DNA from: Clostridia bacterium
GTDB taxonomy: Bacteria > Bacillota > Clostridia > TANB77 > CAG-508
Length of the DNA: 34,256 bases
NCBI GenBank assembly: GCA_022797215.1
Contig: JAAWKD010000025.1
Location: 1 to 34,256 of the forward strand
Direction of reading: 5' to 3'
Of the stretch, positions 15,951 through 23,821 are shown piece by piece (the stretch's first letter is position 1; every line of letters starts with the position of its first letter). The notes under the pieces are model-generated. The model was not told the DNA's origin. It ran no database searches and saw only the letters and a list, made by a program, of their open reading frames with translations. Position numbers and translations under genes: made by a program.

Positions 15951-15957
15951 CCGAAAA

Positions 15958-16383
15958 TTATTTATGCCCCGTATTGTTAAAGAATGTTCCTGTTGAATTA
16001 GGGTCTGTATTTGTAGTGGCATTTCCTCCAACATTATTTTTGTTGTCATTATTTGCGCTGCCACCATTTGGTTTTGATGTATTTGTACTTGTACTTGCAG
16101 AAAATGGATCTGGCTTTCCTGGCTTATAGCTGTGTGTTTGCTTGTATAAAGTTAAATCTGATCCTTTAATCTCATAAGTAACTTCTACTTTATTCATTTC
16201 TGTAATTGTTTCATTAATTTCTGTTACCACATTTTCTGGTGTTGCATAAGCTGATAATTTATTAGGTACTACCTTGTTGCTTGGAATAGAATCATAAAAG
16301 ATAACTCCTAAAACAAGAACAATTGCAACACATAACAAAATCATAATACATATTTCTTTAAATATTGATTTAATTACTTTCAA
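15958..16383 (-). CDS. Unknown single-pass membrane protein in the PilP position of the pilus operon
   Basis: 141 residues with one N-terminal membrane segment (about 11-30, CIMILLCVAIVLVLGVIFYD) and an outside domain that contains SAYATPENVVTEINETITEM and VEVTYEIKGSDLTLYKQ, then a low-complexity Asn/Thr/Gly/Ser tail. The start codon is TTG at 16383, with GGGAGATATACTAC before it. Gram-negative operons carry pilP here, but there is no lipobox and little resemblance, and Gram-positives lack the PilQ that PilP binds. It is probably a pilus assembly partner of PilO, specific to this lineage; the function is not known. Confidence 0.72.
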   Translation of the reverse strand: MKVIKSIFKEICIMILLCVAIVLVLGVIFYDSIPSNKVVPNKLSAYATPENVVTEINETITEMNKVEVTYEIKGSDLTLYKQTHSYKPGKPDPFSASTSTNTSKPNGGSANNDNKNNVGGNATTNTDPNSTGTFFNNTGHK

Positions 16384-16410
16384 AGTAGTATATCTCCCTT
16401 CAAAAATTTA

Positions 16411-17106
16411 TTACTGAACTGTGTTTGTATTTGTAGTTCCTGTTCCATCAGTTGTTGTAGTTGACTGTGTATCTGGATTGCTTGATGTAGTTGTATCTGG
16501 TGTTACACTTGCAGTTGCATTTTCTTGTTTGATTCTAACATTTCTTACTGTAAATGTTGCCTGTCTTCCATTTTCTCCTGAGCCTGGAAGAATTTTAAAG
16601 TTCTCTATTCTAAATCCTAATTGACTATCATCTTCAATAGATAATACAAAGTTGATTACTGCAATATAGTTTCCTGTTACTGTGAAGGCTAAATTCTTAA
16701 CGTCTTCTTCGCTAGTCTCACCTGAAGTAATATCTAATTTTAATTCTACACCTTCACTTGTTGCATGGCTTCCTATTCTTGTCCAAATATACTCAATTTT
16801 ATAAGTTTCTTGTCTGTTAGCTGCTTTTATTTCTCCATCTGTACTAACTTTTGTCAAAGCTAAATATTCTTCTTTAGCAGTTAATAAACCTTCTATGCTT
16901 TTATCTAACTCTTGTGATTTTTGTACATAATCACTATGCTTTAATTTTTCTGTTTGCTCTATTTCTTGTGTTAGTCTCTCATTTTCTGCTTGAATTTGTT
17001 CCACACTTAGGACTTCAAATTTTCCTAATGTAATTCCTCTAAATATCGCAAAATATGATAATGTAAGTAGTAATATAATTAAAAGTATGATTAAAATCTT
17101 TTTCAT
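16411..17106 (-). CDS. pilO: PilO-like type IV pilus assembly protein
   Basis: 231 residues: a short cytoplasmic start, one membrane helix (about 3-23, KILIILLIILLLTLSYFAIF), a coiled coil (about 38-80, QAENERLTQEIEQTEKL) and a ferredoxin-like domain containing AFTVTGNYIAVINFVLSIED and FRIENFKILPG, the PilO pattern. A Ser/Thr-rich tail ends in NTVQ. It overlaps the fused pilMN gene by 4 nt (ATGA). PilO pairs with PilN to form the alignment ring between PilM and the pilus, and its role here follows from this gene order. Confidence 0.85.
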   Translation of the reverse strand: MKKILIILLIILLLTLSYFAIFRGITLGKFEVLSVEQIQAENERLTQEIEQTEKLKHSDYVQKSQELDKSIEGLLTAKEEYLALTKVSTDGEIKAANRQETYKIEYIWTRIGSHATSEGVELKLDITSGETSEEDVKNLAFTVTGNYIAVINFVLSIEDDSQLGFRIENFKILPGSGENGRQATFTVRNVRIKQENATASVTPDTTTSSNPDTQSTTTTDGTGTTNTNTVQ

Positions 17107-18746
17107 GGCAAATCTCCTTCTATCACAATTTGAACAACATTGCCTTGTTTTGTTCCTGATGAAGAAACAATTGTATCTGGTGCTAAAATTCCTTGCGTTT
17201 TCAATATCGCTTTAAAGATACCTAATTGTTCATATTTTTCAGATTGAGCATTAATGACCACATGTCTTGAAGTTGTATTGTCAATAGAAGTAACTTGTAC
17301 CCCTTGTGGAATAGCAAACATAATTTGACTTAATAAGTTTGGTATTGTTTTTTTATTTTTACTCTTATCAGCAACTTGTGCACTGATATTTTTTAAATTA
17401 TCAGATAATTGTTGATATTGATTTGTCTTTTGATTAATTTTAGAGATGTCGCTCTCTACTGCTGCTATTTGTGTTTGTGTATCACTCTTTACTGCTGCAA
17501 CCTCTGCATTTTTTTCTTGTATTTGGTGATTTAAAAACATTGTAAATGCTGCGTAAATAACTGTTAATGCAAGTATTCCTCCTCCTAATCGAAGCATCCA
17601 TCTTTCTATTCCATCTAATTTTTCTCCTAAGTTAAACTTGAATATACCAGAAAGATTAATACTTTTTCCTAAGATATCTTTTTTGCTCTTTTTACCATCA
17701 CCAGATTCTGATTTAGAAAACATATCTCCTAAATCATCTTTCCAGTCTCTTTTCTTAAAGTTCATGTCTTTTAGTCCATAACCTAATCCTTGTAATGCTA
17801 AAGCAATAGCTGAGTTTACTTCAATGTAGTCTTTCATATTAATTTTGATATTGTCTTTTAAGAAATATGGTTTCATGACTTCACATTTTTCAGTTTGGAA
17901 AAATTCTTGGAAATATAAATCAATATTGTTTACAACTGATAATGTTCCTGTAATATAAATTTTATTTATTTTAATCGTTTGTGTTGCTAAAGTTTCTTGT
18001 ACTTTAGTTGCTATTTTATACAAAGTTGGCATAATATCATCTAGATATTCATTTTCTTCATCTTGTAGGTCTTTTCCTTCCATTGTATAAATAGTACTAT
18101 TTTTGCATATTTCATATGCTTTAGAATAAGAATTTTCTTTTACATTAATACTATCTAATACAGTTTTGGCACCTTCTTCAATCGTCTCTACATTATATAT
18201 CTTTTGATCTACTATTGTTGTAATTGTAGTTTTTTCTTGCATATTGATAATTAAAACGTTTTCTTTTTCTTTTAAATTAGCTATATTTGCAATTGTAATT
18301 CCAATTGGTGAAATAGTAGTTGCTTTATACTCTCCTAAAGATTGTTCTAATGTATTGATGCTATTTTTGTTAGATGATACATGAATAACTTTAACTTTTT
18401 CTTTATCTTCTAAGCTATTTGCTAATGCATATCTTGTTTCAAAAGCATTTCTGTTGATGTTCTTTTCTGCACACATAGCTTCAAATTCAGTATTAATTGC
18501 TTTTTTTAAATCGTTTTTATTTAACAGACTAAACATATAAAGATAGTCATAAGCCTCTTCTGATAAATTAACACTAATTGGCACTTTGAAACTAACAGTA
18601 TCTGCTATGATTTGTCTTATTGCATCACCTAATCTATCATAGAATTTTATCCCAAACGATTCTATTCTCAAGATGTCACGATCTTTTGAAACTTTTGCAT
18701 ATTTAATTAAATTTGGTTCAATATATAATCCTAAACAGCTTGCCAT
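17103..18746 (-). CDS. pilMN: PilM-PilN fusion protein
   Basis: 547 residues that join two normally separate subunits. Residues 1-about 330 form the PilM actin-like ATPase (CLGLYIEPNLIKYAKVSKD at the start, VLIINMQEKTTITTIVDQ and KIYITGTLSVVNNIDLYFQEFF later). A charged linker (about 330-370) leads to a membrane helix (about 382-402), a coiled coil (about 405-460) and a PilN domain (PNLLSQIMFAIPQGVQVTSID, QSEKYEQLGIFKAILKTQGIL). In Gram-negatives PilM grips the cytoplasmic N-terminus of PilN; the fusion makes this link covalent. First gene of the operon, with AAGGAGAAAAAG before ATG 18746 and a promoter about 125 bp upstream. Confidence 0.87.
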   Translation of the reverse strand: MASCLGLYIEPNLIKYAKVSKDRDILRIESFGIKFYDRLGDAIRQIIADTVSFKVPISVNLSEEAYDYLYMFSLLNKNDLKKAINTEFEAMCAEKNINRNAFETRYALANSLEDKEKVKVIHVSSNKNSINTLEQSLGEYKATTISPIGITIANIANLKEKENVLIINMQEKTTITTIVDQKIYNVETIEEGAKTVLDSINVKENSYSKAYEICKNSTIYTMEGKDLQDEENEYLDDIMPTLYKIATKVQETLATQTIKINKIYITGTLSVVNNIDLYFQEFFQTEKCEVMKPYFLKDNIKINMKDYIEVNSAIALALQGLGYGLKDMNFKKRDWKDDLGDMFSKSESGDGKKSKKDILGKSINLSGIFKFNLGEKLDGIERWMLRLGGGILALTVIYAAFTMFLNHQIQEKNAEVAAVKSDTQTQIAAVESDISKINQKTNQYQQLSDNLKNISAQVADKSKNKKTIPNLLSQIMFAIPQGVQVTSIDNTTSRHVVINAQSEKYEQLGIFKAILKTQGILAPDTIVSSSGTKQGNVVQIVIEGDLP

Positions 18747-18868
18747 CTTTTTCTCCTTCGTCCAAAATAAAATTTTCTATTCTTAGATTTTGCAAAAAAG
18801 CTATAAAAATACTTGAAGTTTTTTCATGTTTTTACAAAATATGACCTTTTCCATATTTTTATGTATTT

Positions 18869-18896
18869 ATTTTATCTGTTTACAATAAAAAGTCAA
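18869..18896 (-). promoter_or_regulatory. Sigma-A promoter of the pilus operon
   Basis: Minus strand TTGACT (18896-18891), 16-base spacer, TAAAAT (18874-18869). This leaves an untranslated leader of about 115 bases before pilMN. Confidence 0.65.
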
Positions 18897-18993
18897 TATG
18901 CTTTTCCATTTTTTAACACAAATGTAATATTGTTGTAATATCGTTGTAATATTTCTCCTAATTTTATGCCATTCTGTTTTATTTTTTGCCAGC

Positions 18994-19025
18994 AAAAAAC
19001 GCAGTCAAGTGTGACTGCATTTTTT
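18994..19025 (-). terminator. Terminator after uppP
   Basis: GCAGTCA (19001-19007) pairs with TGACTGC (19012-19018), with an A-run and T-run on the sides, 16 bases after the uppP stop. Confidence 0.8.
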
Positions 19026-19040
19026 CATGATACAAATTTA

Positions 19041-19844
19041 TTATCTTATCCCTAAAAGTATCAAAATAATAATTCCTAGGATAACTCGATAAATTGCAAA
19101 ACCTTTAAAACTACCTTTTTTTAAATAATCTAATAGAAATTTAATTACAAAAATTCCAACAATAAAACTAGTAATTACTCCTACAAAAAATGGTAAATTG
19201 AACACAAAATCTTTAGCTTTAAAAATAGTTGCTGCAAGTACAATTGGTGCTGAAAGCATAAAAGAATATTTTGCTGCTGATTCTCTTTTTACTCCCATGG
19301 CTCTTGCAGTTGTCATTGTAACTCCCGATCTAGAAACTCCTGGAATAAAAGCTAAAGCTTGAGATAATCCTATTAAAAAAGTCTGTTTTAAGGTCATCTC
19401 TTCATAGTCTGTCACTTTTTTAGCTTTTTTATCTATTATGTATAAAACAATACCCATTATAATAAGTGCTATCGCGATAATAATTGGCTTTGTTAAAGCA
19501 TCTTCTAAAAATTTATCTAGTATAAATCCTATAATTCCTCCTGGAATTGTAGCAAGTACAATATACCAAAACATTCTTCCTTCAGTAGTCTTCTTCTTTT
19601 TGAATACTTGCTCATATCCACCTTTAATTAATCCTAGCCAATCCTTGAAAAAGAAAATGGCAATTGCAAGTAATGTTCCAAAATGAAGAGCTACATCAAA
19701 TCCTTTAAAAGCTTCTTCAAATCCTGGTTCATTAATCCATCCAAACATCCATGGAATAATATTCAAATGTGCCGAACTAGAAATGGGTAATAATTCTGTT
19801 AAGCCTTGCACAACTCCTAATATAAAAGCTTGATAAACTTGCAT
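19041..19844 (-). CDS. uppP: Undecaprenyl-diphosphatase
   Basis: 267 residues, BacA/UppP family, a polytopic membrane enzyme that dephosphorylates undecaprenyl diphosphate to recycle the lipid carrier for cell wall synthesis and gives bacitracin resistance when abundant. Both signature regions are complete: GVVQGLTELLPISSSAHL (11-28) and FIPGVSRSGVTMTTA. About eight membrane helices. Length is normal for the family. It starts 12 bp after the TPR protein gene, so they share a transcript, ended by a terminator. Confidence 0.95.
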   Translation of the reverse strand: MQVYQAFILGVVQGLTELLPISSSAHLNIIPWMFGWINEPGFEEAFKGFDVALHFGTLLAIAIFFFKDWLGLIKGGYEQVFKKKKTTEGRMFWYIVLATIPGGIIGFILDKFLEDALTKPIIIAIALIIMGIVLYIIDKKAKKVTDYEEMTLKQTFLIGLSQALAFIPGVSRSGVTMTTARAMGVKRESAAKYSFMLSAPIVLAATIFKAKDFVFNLPFFVGVITSFIVGIFVIKFLLDYLKKGSFKGFAIYRVILGIIILILLGIR

Positions 19845-19856
19845 TTATTTTCCTCC

Positions 19857-21134
19857 TTACTCTTGTTCTTGTTGTTTTTGTTCTTTTTCTTGCATTTTTT
19901 GTTTTTCTCTTTTATTTCTCATCATCATTAAGTCTTCCTTGCTCAAATTTTCCATTAGTAAATTGGTTTTAAACAGATGTCTAAATACTTTCTTCTCTTT
20001 CTCTTTTGTTGGCTTTTCTCTCTCATCTTCTTGTATAATTTGTTTCATTTCTTCGTCAGTTTCTTTTTGAACTTCTTCTCTTTCTTGTTTCTCTATCTTT
20101 TCTGGTTTAGGAATTTCCTGACGAATTGGTGTAAAGATCGGATCTTTTTGAAGATATTTATAGTTTTGAGGTTCTAAATTTACAGCTACCTTCATATAAT
20201 TAGTTGCTTTTTCTTCATCACCTTTTAATATTGCAATTTTTGAAAGATAATAATAAGAACCTGCCTCTGTTTCTTCTGATTTGATACCTTGCATGAAATA
20301 TTTTTCTGCTTCCTCTAAATCTCCATATGCTAAAGCAATTTGCCCCAAACTCAGTTTAGTATGAAAGTTCATACTGTTAATTTTGGCTGCTTTCTCATAA
20401 AATTCTTTTGCACGACTAAAATCATTAATCATTGTGTATACCATACCCAAGCTATAATAAAGTTCATAGCTTCCAGGATGATAACGAAGTGCTGTCATAT
20501 ATAACGATGCTGCTTCTTTGTATTTTTCTTGTTCGAAATAAATATCTCCTAATAAGTTAGTAATTTTCTCATCTTCTGGCTTACGTCTTAAAATTTCTTG
20601 AAGAACTTCAGCTGCTTGGTCATTTTGTTTATTCTTATTCAGCATGGATGCCAAACTATATGCCGCATCTAAATCATTTCTATTTAACTCAGTTACTTTC
20701 CTATATTCACTAATAGCTGCTTCATAATTTTGTTCCTTTTCATAACATTGTGCCATAAACTTATGTGCTACTTGACTATTGGGATTTCTATTTAAAAAAT
20801 TAGTCATTTTTATCTTGGCTTGTTCTTGCAGCCCTCTTTTTACTAATATTTTGGCCACTATTAAATGAAAAAATTCTGGAAAATTCATTTTTTTAAAATA
20901 CTCTAGCCATAATACCCAAAGTGGAATTAAAACTGCAAGAAAATAGAGCAAAACTCTAAAAAAAGCATTTAAAGGTACCTTTAAAAATAGTTCTATGAAA
21001 TTGATTGTAATTCCTATAAATTCTAGTATTAATATAACTATATAGCTAGTATCGTTTTTATGAATTAATTTCATAAAAATAATAGTAAAAAGTGCAATTG
21101 CTATTAAATTAAAAAATATTTTTTCAATAATCAT
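19857..21134 (-). CDS. Membrane-anchored TPR-repeat protein
   Basis: 425 residues. Three N-terminal membrane helices (about 5-25, 31-53, 60-80) precede at least six tetratricopeptide repeats (about 100-330, for example VAHKFMAQCYEKEQNYEAAISEY, SYELYYSLGMVYTMINDFSRAKEFYEKA), then a highly charged Glu/Lys/Gln tail (about 335-425) ending QKQQEQE, likely a coiled coil. TPRs are protein-binding scaffolds; the tail points to the cytoplasm. It shares a transcript with uppP, so a cell envelope role is possible, but nothing specific can be said. Confidence 0.85.
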   Translation of the reverse strand: MIIEKIFFNLIAIALFTIIFMKLIHKNDTSYIVILILEFIGITINFIELFLKVPLNAFFRVLLYFLAVLIPLWVLWLEYFKKMNFPEFFHLIVAKILVKRGLQEQAKIKMTNFLNRNPNSQVAHKFMAQCYEKEQNYEAAISEYRKVTELNRNDLDAAYSLASMLNKNKQNDQAAEVLQEILRRKPEDEKITNLLGDIYFEQEKYKEAASLYMTALRYHPGSYELYYSLGMVYTMINDFSRAKEFYEKAAKINSMNFHTKLSLGQIALAYGDLEEAEKYFMQGIKSEETEAGSYYYLSKIAILKGDEEKATNYMKVAVNLEPQNYKYLQKDPIFTPIRQEIPKPEKIEKQEREEVQKETDEEMKQIIQEDEREKPTKEKEKKVFRHLFKTNLLMENLSKEDLMMMRNKREKQKMQEKEQKQQEQE

Positions 21135-21271
21135 TCTTCTTCCTTCTTCTTATTCTCCTACTTTTTCTAAGTTTTAAGAAATCGCATTTCAGCGAAATAA
21201 CATAGAAGTCAGTTATTGCGATGGCTACACAACTTATCTTCATGTATTGACGATTCTATAGCCAGGAAATC
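21135..21271 (-). other. Structured spacer between ppa and the TPR gene
   Basis: On the minus strand ATCGC and GCGAT enclose an AATAAC...GTTATT stem, giving a nested hairpin upstream of the TPR gene. No known riboswitch is recognised and no T-tract follows. Confidence 0.3.
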
Positions 21272-21823
21272 TTAAAGTTTTGCTTCTAGAATTTGTTCAC
21301 TTTGTCGTTCTTCATATTGTCTAATACATTTTTCGATAATTTCTTCTGCTACTTTTCTTCCTAACATTTGGTCTACCGAAGTCTGTTTTCCTTCTAATTG
21401 CTTATATACTTCAAAAAAGTGCTTAATTTCAGAAGATATTTGCATAGGCACTTCACTAATATCCTGATAACAATTTAAAAAAGGATCCTGCTTACAAATT
21501 GCAATAATTTTCTCATCTTTTTCATCATTGTCAGTCATTGTTAATACTCCAATTGGATAACATTCTACTAATGTTAATGGAATAATCTCTTCTTGGCATA
21601 ATACTAATACATCTAGTGGATCTCCGTCATCTGCATAAGTTCTAGGAATAAAGCCGTAATTTGCTGGATAATGTGTAGATGTATATAATACTCTATCTAA
21701 TCTAAGCATTCCTGTTTCTTTATCTAGTTCATATTTATTTCTTCCATTTTTACTAATTTCAATAACTGAAATAAAGTCATCTTTTTTAATTCTCTCTTCT
21801 GGAATATCATGCCATATGTTCAT
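21272..21823 (-). CDS. ppa: Inorganic pyrophosphatase (family I)
   Basis: 183 residues of a family I soluble pyrophosphatase, which hydrolyses pyrophosphate to two phosphates and pulls biosynthetic reactions forward. Visible motifs are the substrate-binding Lys/Tyr in YELDKETGMLRLDRVLYT, HYPANYGFIPRTYADDGDPLDVLVL with the metal-binding aspartates, and LTMTDNDEKDEKIIAI. Length is typical for bacterial enzymes. It overlaps the preceding 75-residue gene by 4 nt (ATGA), a sign of coupled translation. Confidence 0.96.
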   Translation of the reverse strand: MNIWHDIPEERIKKDDFISVIEISKNGRNKYELDKETGMLRLDRVLYTSTHYPANYGFIPRTYADDGDPLDVLVLCQEEIIPLTLVECYPIGVLTMTDNDEKDEKIIAICKQDPFLNCYQDISEVPMQISSEIKHFFEVYKQLEGKQTSVDQMLGRKVAEEIIEKCIRQYEERQSEQILEAKL

Positions 21824-22047
21824 TTTACTTTCTCCTTTTTATTCTGTTTTTGTATTTCTTTATATATTTTTTTGCATAATTCCGAAAATTTGGTTTGAGC
21901 AATAAAACCTAAAGATTGACTCGTTAAGTAGTTGTCTGTTCCTGCTAAGCGATTCCATTCTTTTTCAGTTGGTACCCCTTTAGTTTCTCTAATTAAATTA
22001 GTTAGAGCCATTATACTTTTTTGATAATATTGTTCATAATTTGCCAT
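21820..22047 (-). CDS. Small conserved-looking protein coupled to ppa
   Basis: 75 residues, basic, soluble: IMALTNLIRETKGVPTEKEWNRLA, then YLTSQSLGFIAQTKFSELCKKIYKE and a Lys-rich tail. The pattern PTEKEWNxxA..nYLxSxSL recalls homing-endonuclease-associated or sigma-like repeat segments, but I do not recognise a family. It has its own promoter (22075-22103) and its stop overlaps the ppa start, so the two are expressed together. Confidence 0.7.
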   Translation of the reverse strand: MANYEQYYQKSIMALTNLIRETKGVPTEKEWNRLAGTDNYLTSQSLGFIAQTKFSELCKKIYKEIQKQNKKEKVK

Positions 22048-22074
22048 ATTTTGACCTCATTTCATTTTTTTCTC

Positions 22075-22103
22075 ATTCTAACATTATCCCATAATGAAGT
22101 CAA
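22075..22103 (-). promoter_or_regulatory. Sigma-A promoter for the 75-residue gene and ppa
   Basis: Minus strand TTGACT (22103-22098), 17-base spacer, TAGAAT (22080-22075), about 30 bases before the start codon. Confidence 0.65.
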
Positions 22104-22280
22104 TTTATTTTTCGGCTATGCTGCTTTATTTTATGCTATTATTTCTTTAATATAACATTTGAGCATTTTTATATTTTATTTATTATAAATCCTTGATTTT
22201 TTTATCTATTTTATATCACTTCTTTAAGAATAGCAACTATATTCTTTCTAAAAAATATTATTAAAAATTGTTTTTTAGTC

Positions 22281-22310
22281 TTGACATTTACTCTATGAAT
22301 GTAGTACAAT
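22281..22310 (+). promoter_or_regulatory. Sigma-A promoter for tRNA-Leu
   Basis: TTGACA (22281-22286), 18-base spacer, TACAAT (22305-22310), 22 bases before the tRNA 5' end. Confidence 0.8.
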
Positions 22311-22332
22311 AATTGTTGTCAGTTCAATAAAT

Positions 22333-22420
22333 GCAGATGTGGCGGAACTGGCAGACGCACAGGACTTAAAATCCTGCGGTTGAATAAACCGTGCCGGTTC
22401 GATTCCGGCCATCTGCACCA
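22333..22420 (+). tRNA. tRNA-Leu (anticodon UAA), integration site
   Basis: Acceptor stem GCAGATG pairs with CATCTGC, CCA is encoded. Anticodon stem CAGGA/TCCTG holds the loop CTTAAAA with anticodon TAA, so it reads UUA leucine codons. A long variable arm (GCGGTTGAATAAACCGT) is typical of class II tRNAs, and GGTTCGATTCC is the T-loop arm. Its 3' half, from the anticodon loop on, is repeated at 27826-27882, so it serves as attachment site and the integrated element restores it. Confidence 0.97.
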
Positions 22421-22421
22421 T
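22365..22421 (+). repeat. attL of element 1 (57-bp direct repeat, copy 1)
   Basis: Identical over 57 bases to 27826-27882. It starts at the first base of the anticodon loop (CTTAAAATCC) and ends one base after CCA. The flanks differ on both sides, so the borders are sharp. Confidence 0.95.
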
Positions 22422-22423
22422 GG

Positions 22424-22462
22424 GAGAGTAGAGAAAGAGAATTTCTCTAACTCTCTTTTTTT
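22424..22462 (+). terminator. Terminator downstream of tRNA-Leu, supplied by element 1
   Basis: GAGAG (22424-22428) with CTCTC (22451-22455) and AGAGAAA (22430-22436) with TTTCTCT (22442-22448), then a T-run on the plus strand. It would end tRNA transcription and overlaps the integrase stop codon. Confidence 0.75.
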
Positions 22463-23613
22463 GTATAAAATTTATTTTTTGCTAATCTATTGCTAATCCA
22501 ATAAAAAGGACTAAATCTCAAGAAACCATTTACCTTGCTTGCTACTTGTTTATTAATACTATCAAATAAATGAGTATATAAATCCATAGTTATTTGAATG
22601 GTACTATGTCCTAATCTTGCTGAAATAGCTTTTGCGGATGTTCCTTTGCTTAATAGCAATGATGCATGTGTATGTCTTAAGTCGTGAATACGTACACTTG
22701 GCAAATTATTCTCCTCTAAAATATCTTTAAATTTATGGTTTAAAGAACTCGGACTAATCAGTTTTCCATTTTCTAAAGTACAAACATAATCAGATACAAT
22801 ATAGTCTTTGCCTAATAGCTTTTTGTTTTTATTCTGACTTTTTTTATGTTTTTTCAAAATCTTTGCTAGTCTTTTTGGAATAGTAATTTCTCTCAAACTA
22901 TTTTCCGTTTTAGGTGGTAGCACTTTTAGACCTTCTTTCGTTGGATAAATTGCTTGTGAAACATTAATCTTCTTTTTCTTTAAATCAACATTTTTCCAAG
23001 TCAATCCTAGAATTTCTCCTCTTCTCATTCCTGTAGCAATTGCTATCGCTATTGGGATATAAATATAAGTTGATTTTACAACTGTTATTAGTTTATTTAA
23101 TTGTTTCATTGTCAAAACATTTGCACTATACTTTTCTGGTCTTGGTGGTTTTACATTATCTGCTACATTTTTGCTCAGTAGTTGCCACATAACTGCCTTA
23201 TTTAATGCTGAATGTATAATTCTATGTAAATATAAAATAGTCTTTTTTGATAAATCTAGTTTTATGCATCTATTATAAAAAGTTTGCAAATGTAATGGCG
23301 ATAAATCTTCTAATTTTAATTTTCCGAACTCTCTTAAAATATATTTATCTAGATTTCGTCGGTAGCTTTCATAAGTTGTAGGGCTTAATTCCTTCATACA
23401 AAATTCTTCATACCAATAATTCATATATTCTTCTACTGTCATATTATGATTATCTATATATGTACCAGAATTTATCTCCTGTAACTTCTTTGTCAAAAAT
23501 TCCTCTGCTTCTTTCTTCTTTCCTTGTACTGTGTACCATTTATAATTTTTGTTTCCTAAATAAATAACTACTGACCAAGAGTTCTTTGCTCTTTTCTTGA
23601 TATGACCAGTCAA
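22447..23613 (-). CDS. Tyrosine recombinase (integrase) of element 1
   Basis: 388 residues, Tn916-Int-like. The N-terminal arm-binding domain (KKRAKNSWSVVIYLGNKNYKW) is followed by the SAM-like core-binding domain (about 60-160) and a catalytic domain with Arg197 in ATGMRRGEILGLTW, His310 and Arg313 in RIHDLRHTHASLL, His336 in LGHSTIQ and Tyr346 in MDLYTHLF. The residue set is complete, so the enzyme should be active. The start is TTG at 23613 after AGGAGGAATT; the C-terminal tail of about 35 residues after the Tyr is longer than usual. The gene abuts the attachment site, as expected for the integrase of the element in tRNA-Leu. It shares little with the second integrase at 28010-29221. Confidence 0.94.
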   Translation of the reverse strand: MTGHIKKRAKNSWSVVIYLGNKNYKWYTVQGKKKEAEEFLTKKLQEINSGTYIDNHNMTVEEYMNYWYEEFCMKELSPTTYESYRRNLDKYILREFGKLKLEDLSPLHLQTFYNRCIKLDLSKKTILYLHRIIHSALNKAVMWQLLSKNVADNVKPPRPEKYSANVLTMKQLNKLITVVKSTYIYIPIAIAIATGMRRGEILGLTWKNVDLKKKKINVSQAIYPTKEGLKVLPPKTENSLREITIPKRLAKILKKHKKSQNKNKKLLGKDYIVSDYVCTLENGKLISPSSLNHKFKDILEENNLPSVRIHDLRHTHASLLLSKGTSAKAISARLGHSTIQITMDLYTHLFDSINKQVASKVNGFLRFSPFYWISNRLAKNKFYTKKES

Positions 23614-23648
23614 AATTCCTCCTTCCTACTTTCAAGTTCCTTTCTATT

Positions 23649-23670
23649 ATATCACGTTTTCGTTAGATAT
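23649..23670. repeat. Interrupted dyad repeat, copy 1 (between excisionase and integrase)
   Basis: Read on the minus strand it is ATATCTAACG-n4-CGTGATAT. The same ATATCTAACG-n4-CGTGA is found at 26621-26639 upstream of the HTH-Abi genes. It overlaps the excisionase stop codon and lies just before the integrase start, so it could be a binding site for the excisionase, integrase or a regulator. Confidence 0.6.
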
Positions 23671-23821
23671 GTAACCATTTCATTAATTCTTTTTGCTTTA
23701 CTCTGATACATTTTCCTATTTTTATTTTTGGAAAACCTTTTTCGCGGGTTAGAGAGTATGCTTTTGAACGGCTAATCTTAAGTAGCTTCGCCACATCATT
23801 CATTGTTAAAATCTCTTCCAT
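23663..23821 (-). CDS. Excisionase-type DNA-binding protein of element 1
   Basis: 52 residues: MEEILTMNDVAKLLKISRSK, then AYSLTREKGFPKIKIGKCIR and a short C-terminal helix ending KWLHI. This is the MerR-like helix-turn-helix-17 fold (AKLLKIS..AY.L......P..KIG) of Xis proteins that bias integrase toward excision. The start at 23821 follows AAGGAGAACCAA and overlaps the end of the Rep gene by 26 nt. It sits directly upstream of the integrase, the standard arrangement. Confidence 0.88.
   Translation of the reverse strand: MEEILTMNDVAKLLKISRSKAYSLTREKGFPKIKIGKCIRVKQKELMKWLHI

Noticed and set aside
21135..21271. Riboswitch between ppa and the TPR gene
   Set aside because: Nested stems are present but match no class I know, and there is no terminator or sequestered ribosome-binding site, so I kept it only as a structured spacer.
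22265..22332. Attachment-site arm or third repeat upstream of tRNA-Leu
   Set aside because: The bases form a plain promoter and spacer and do not resemble the repeat.
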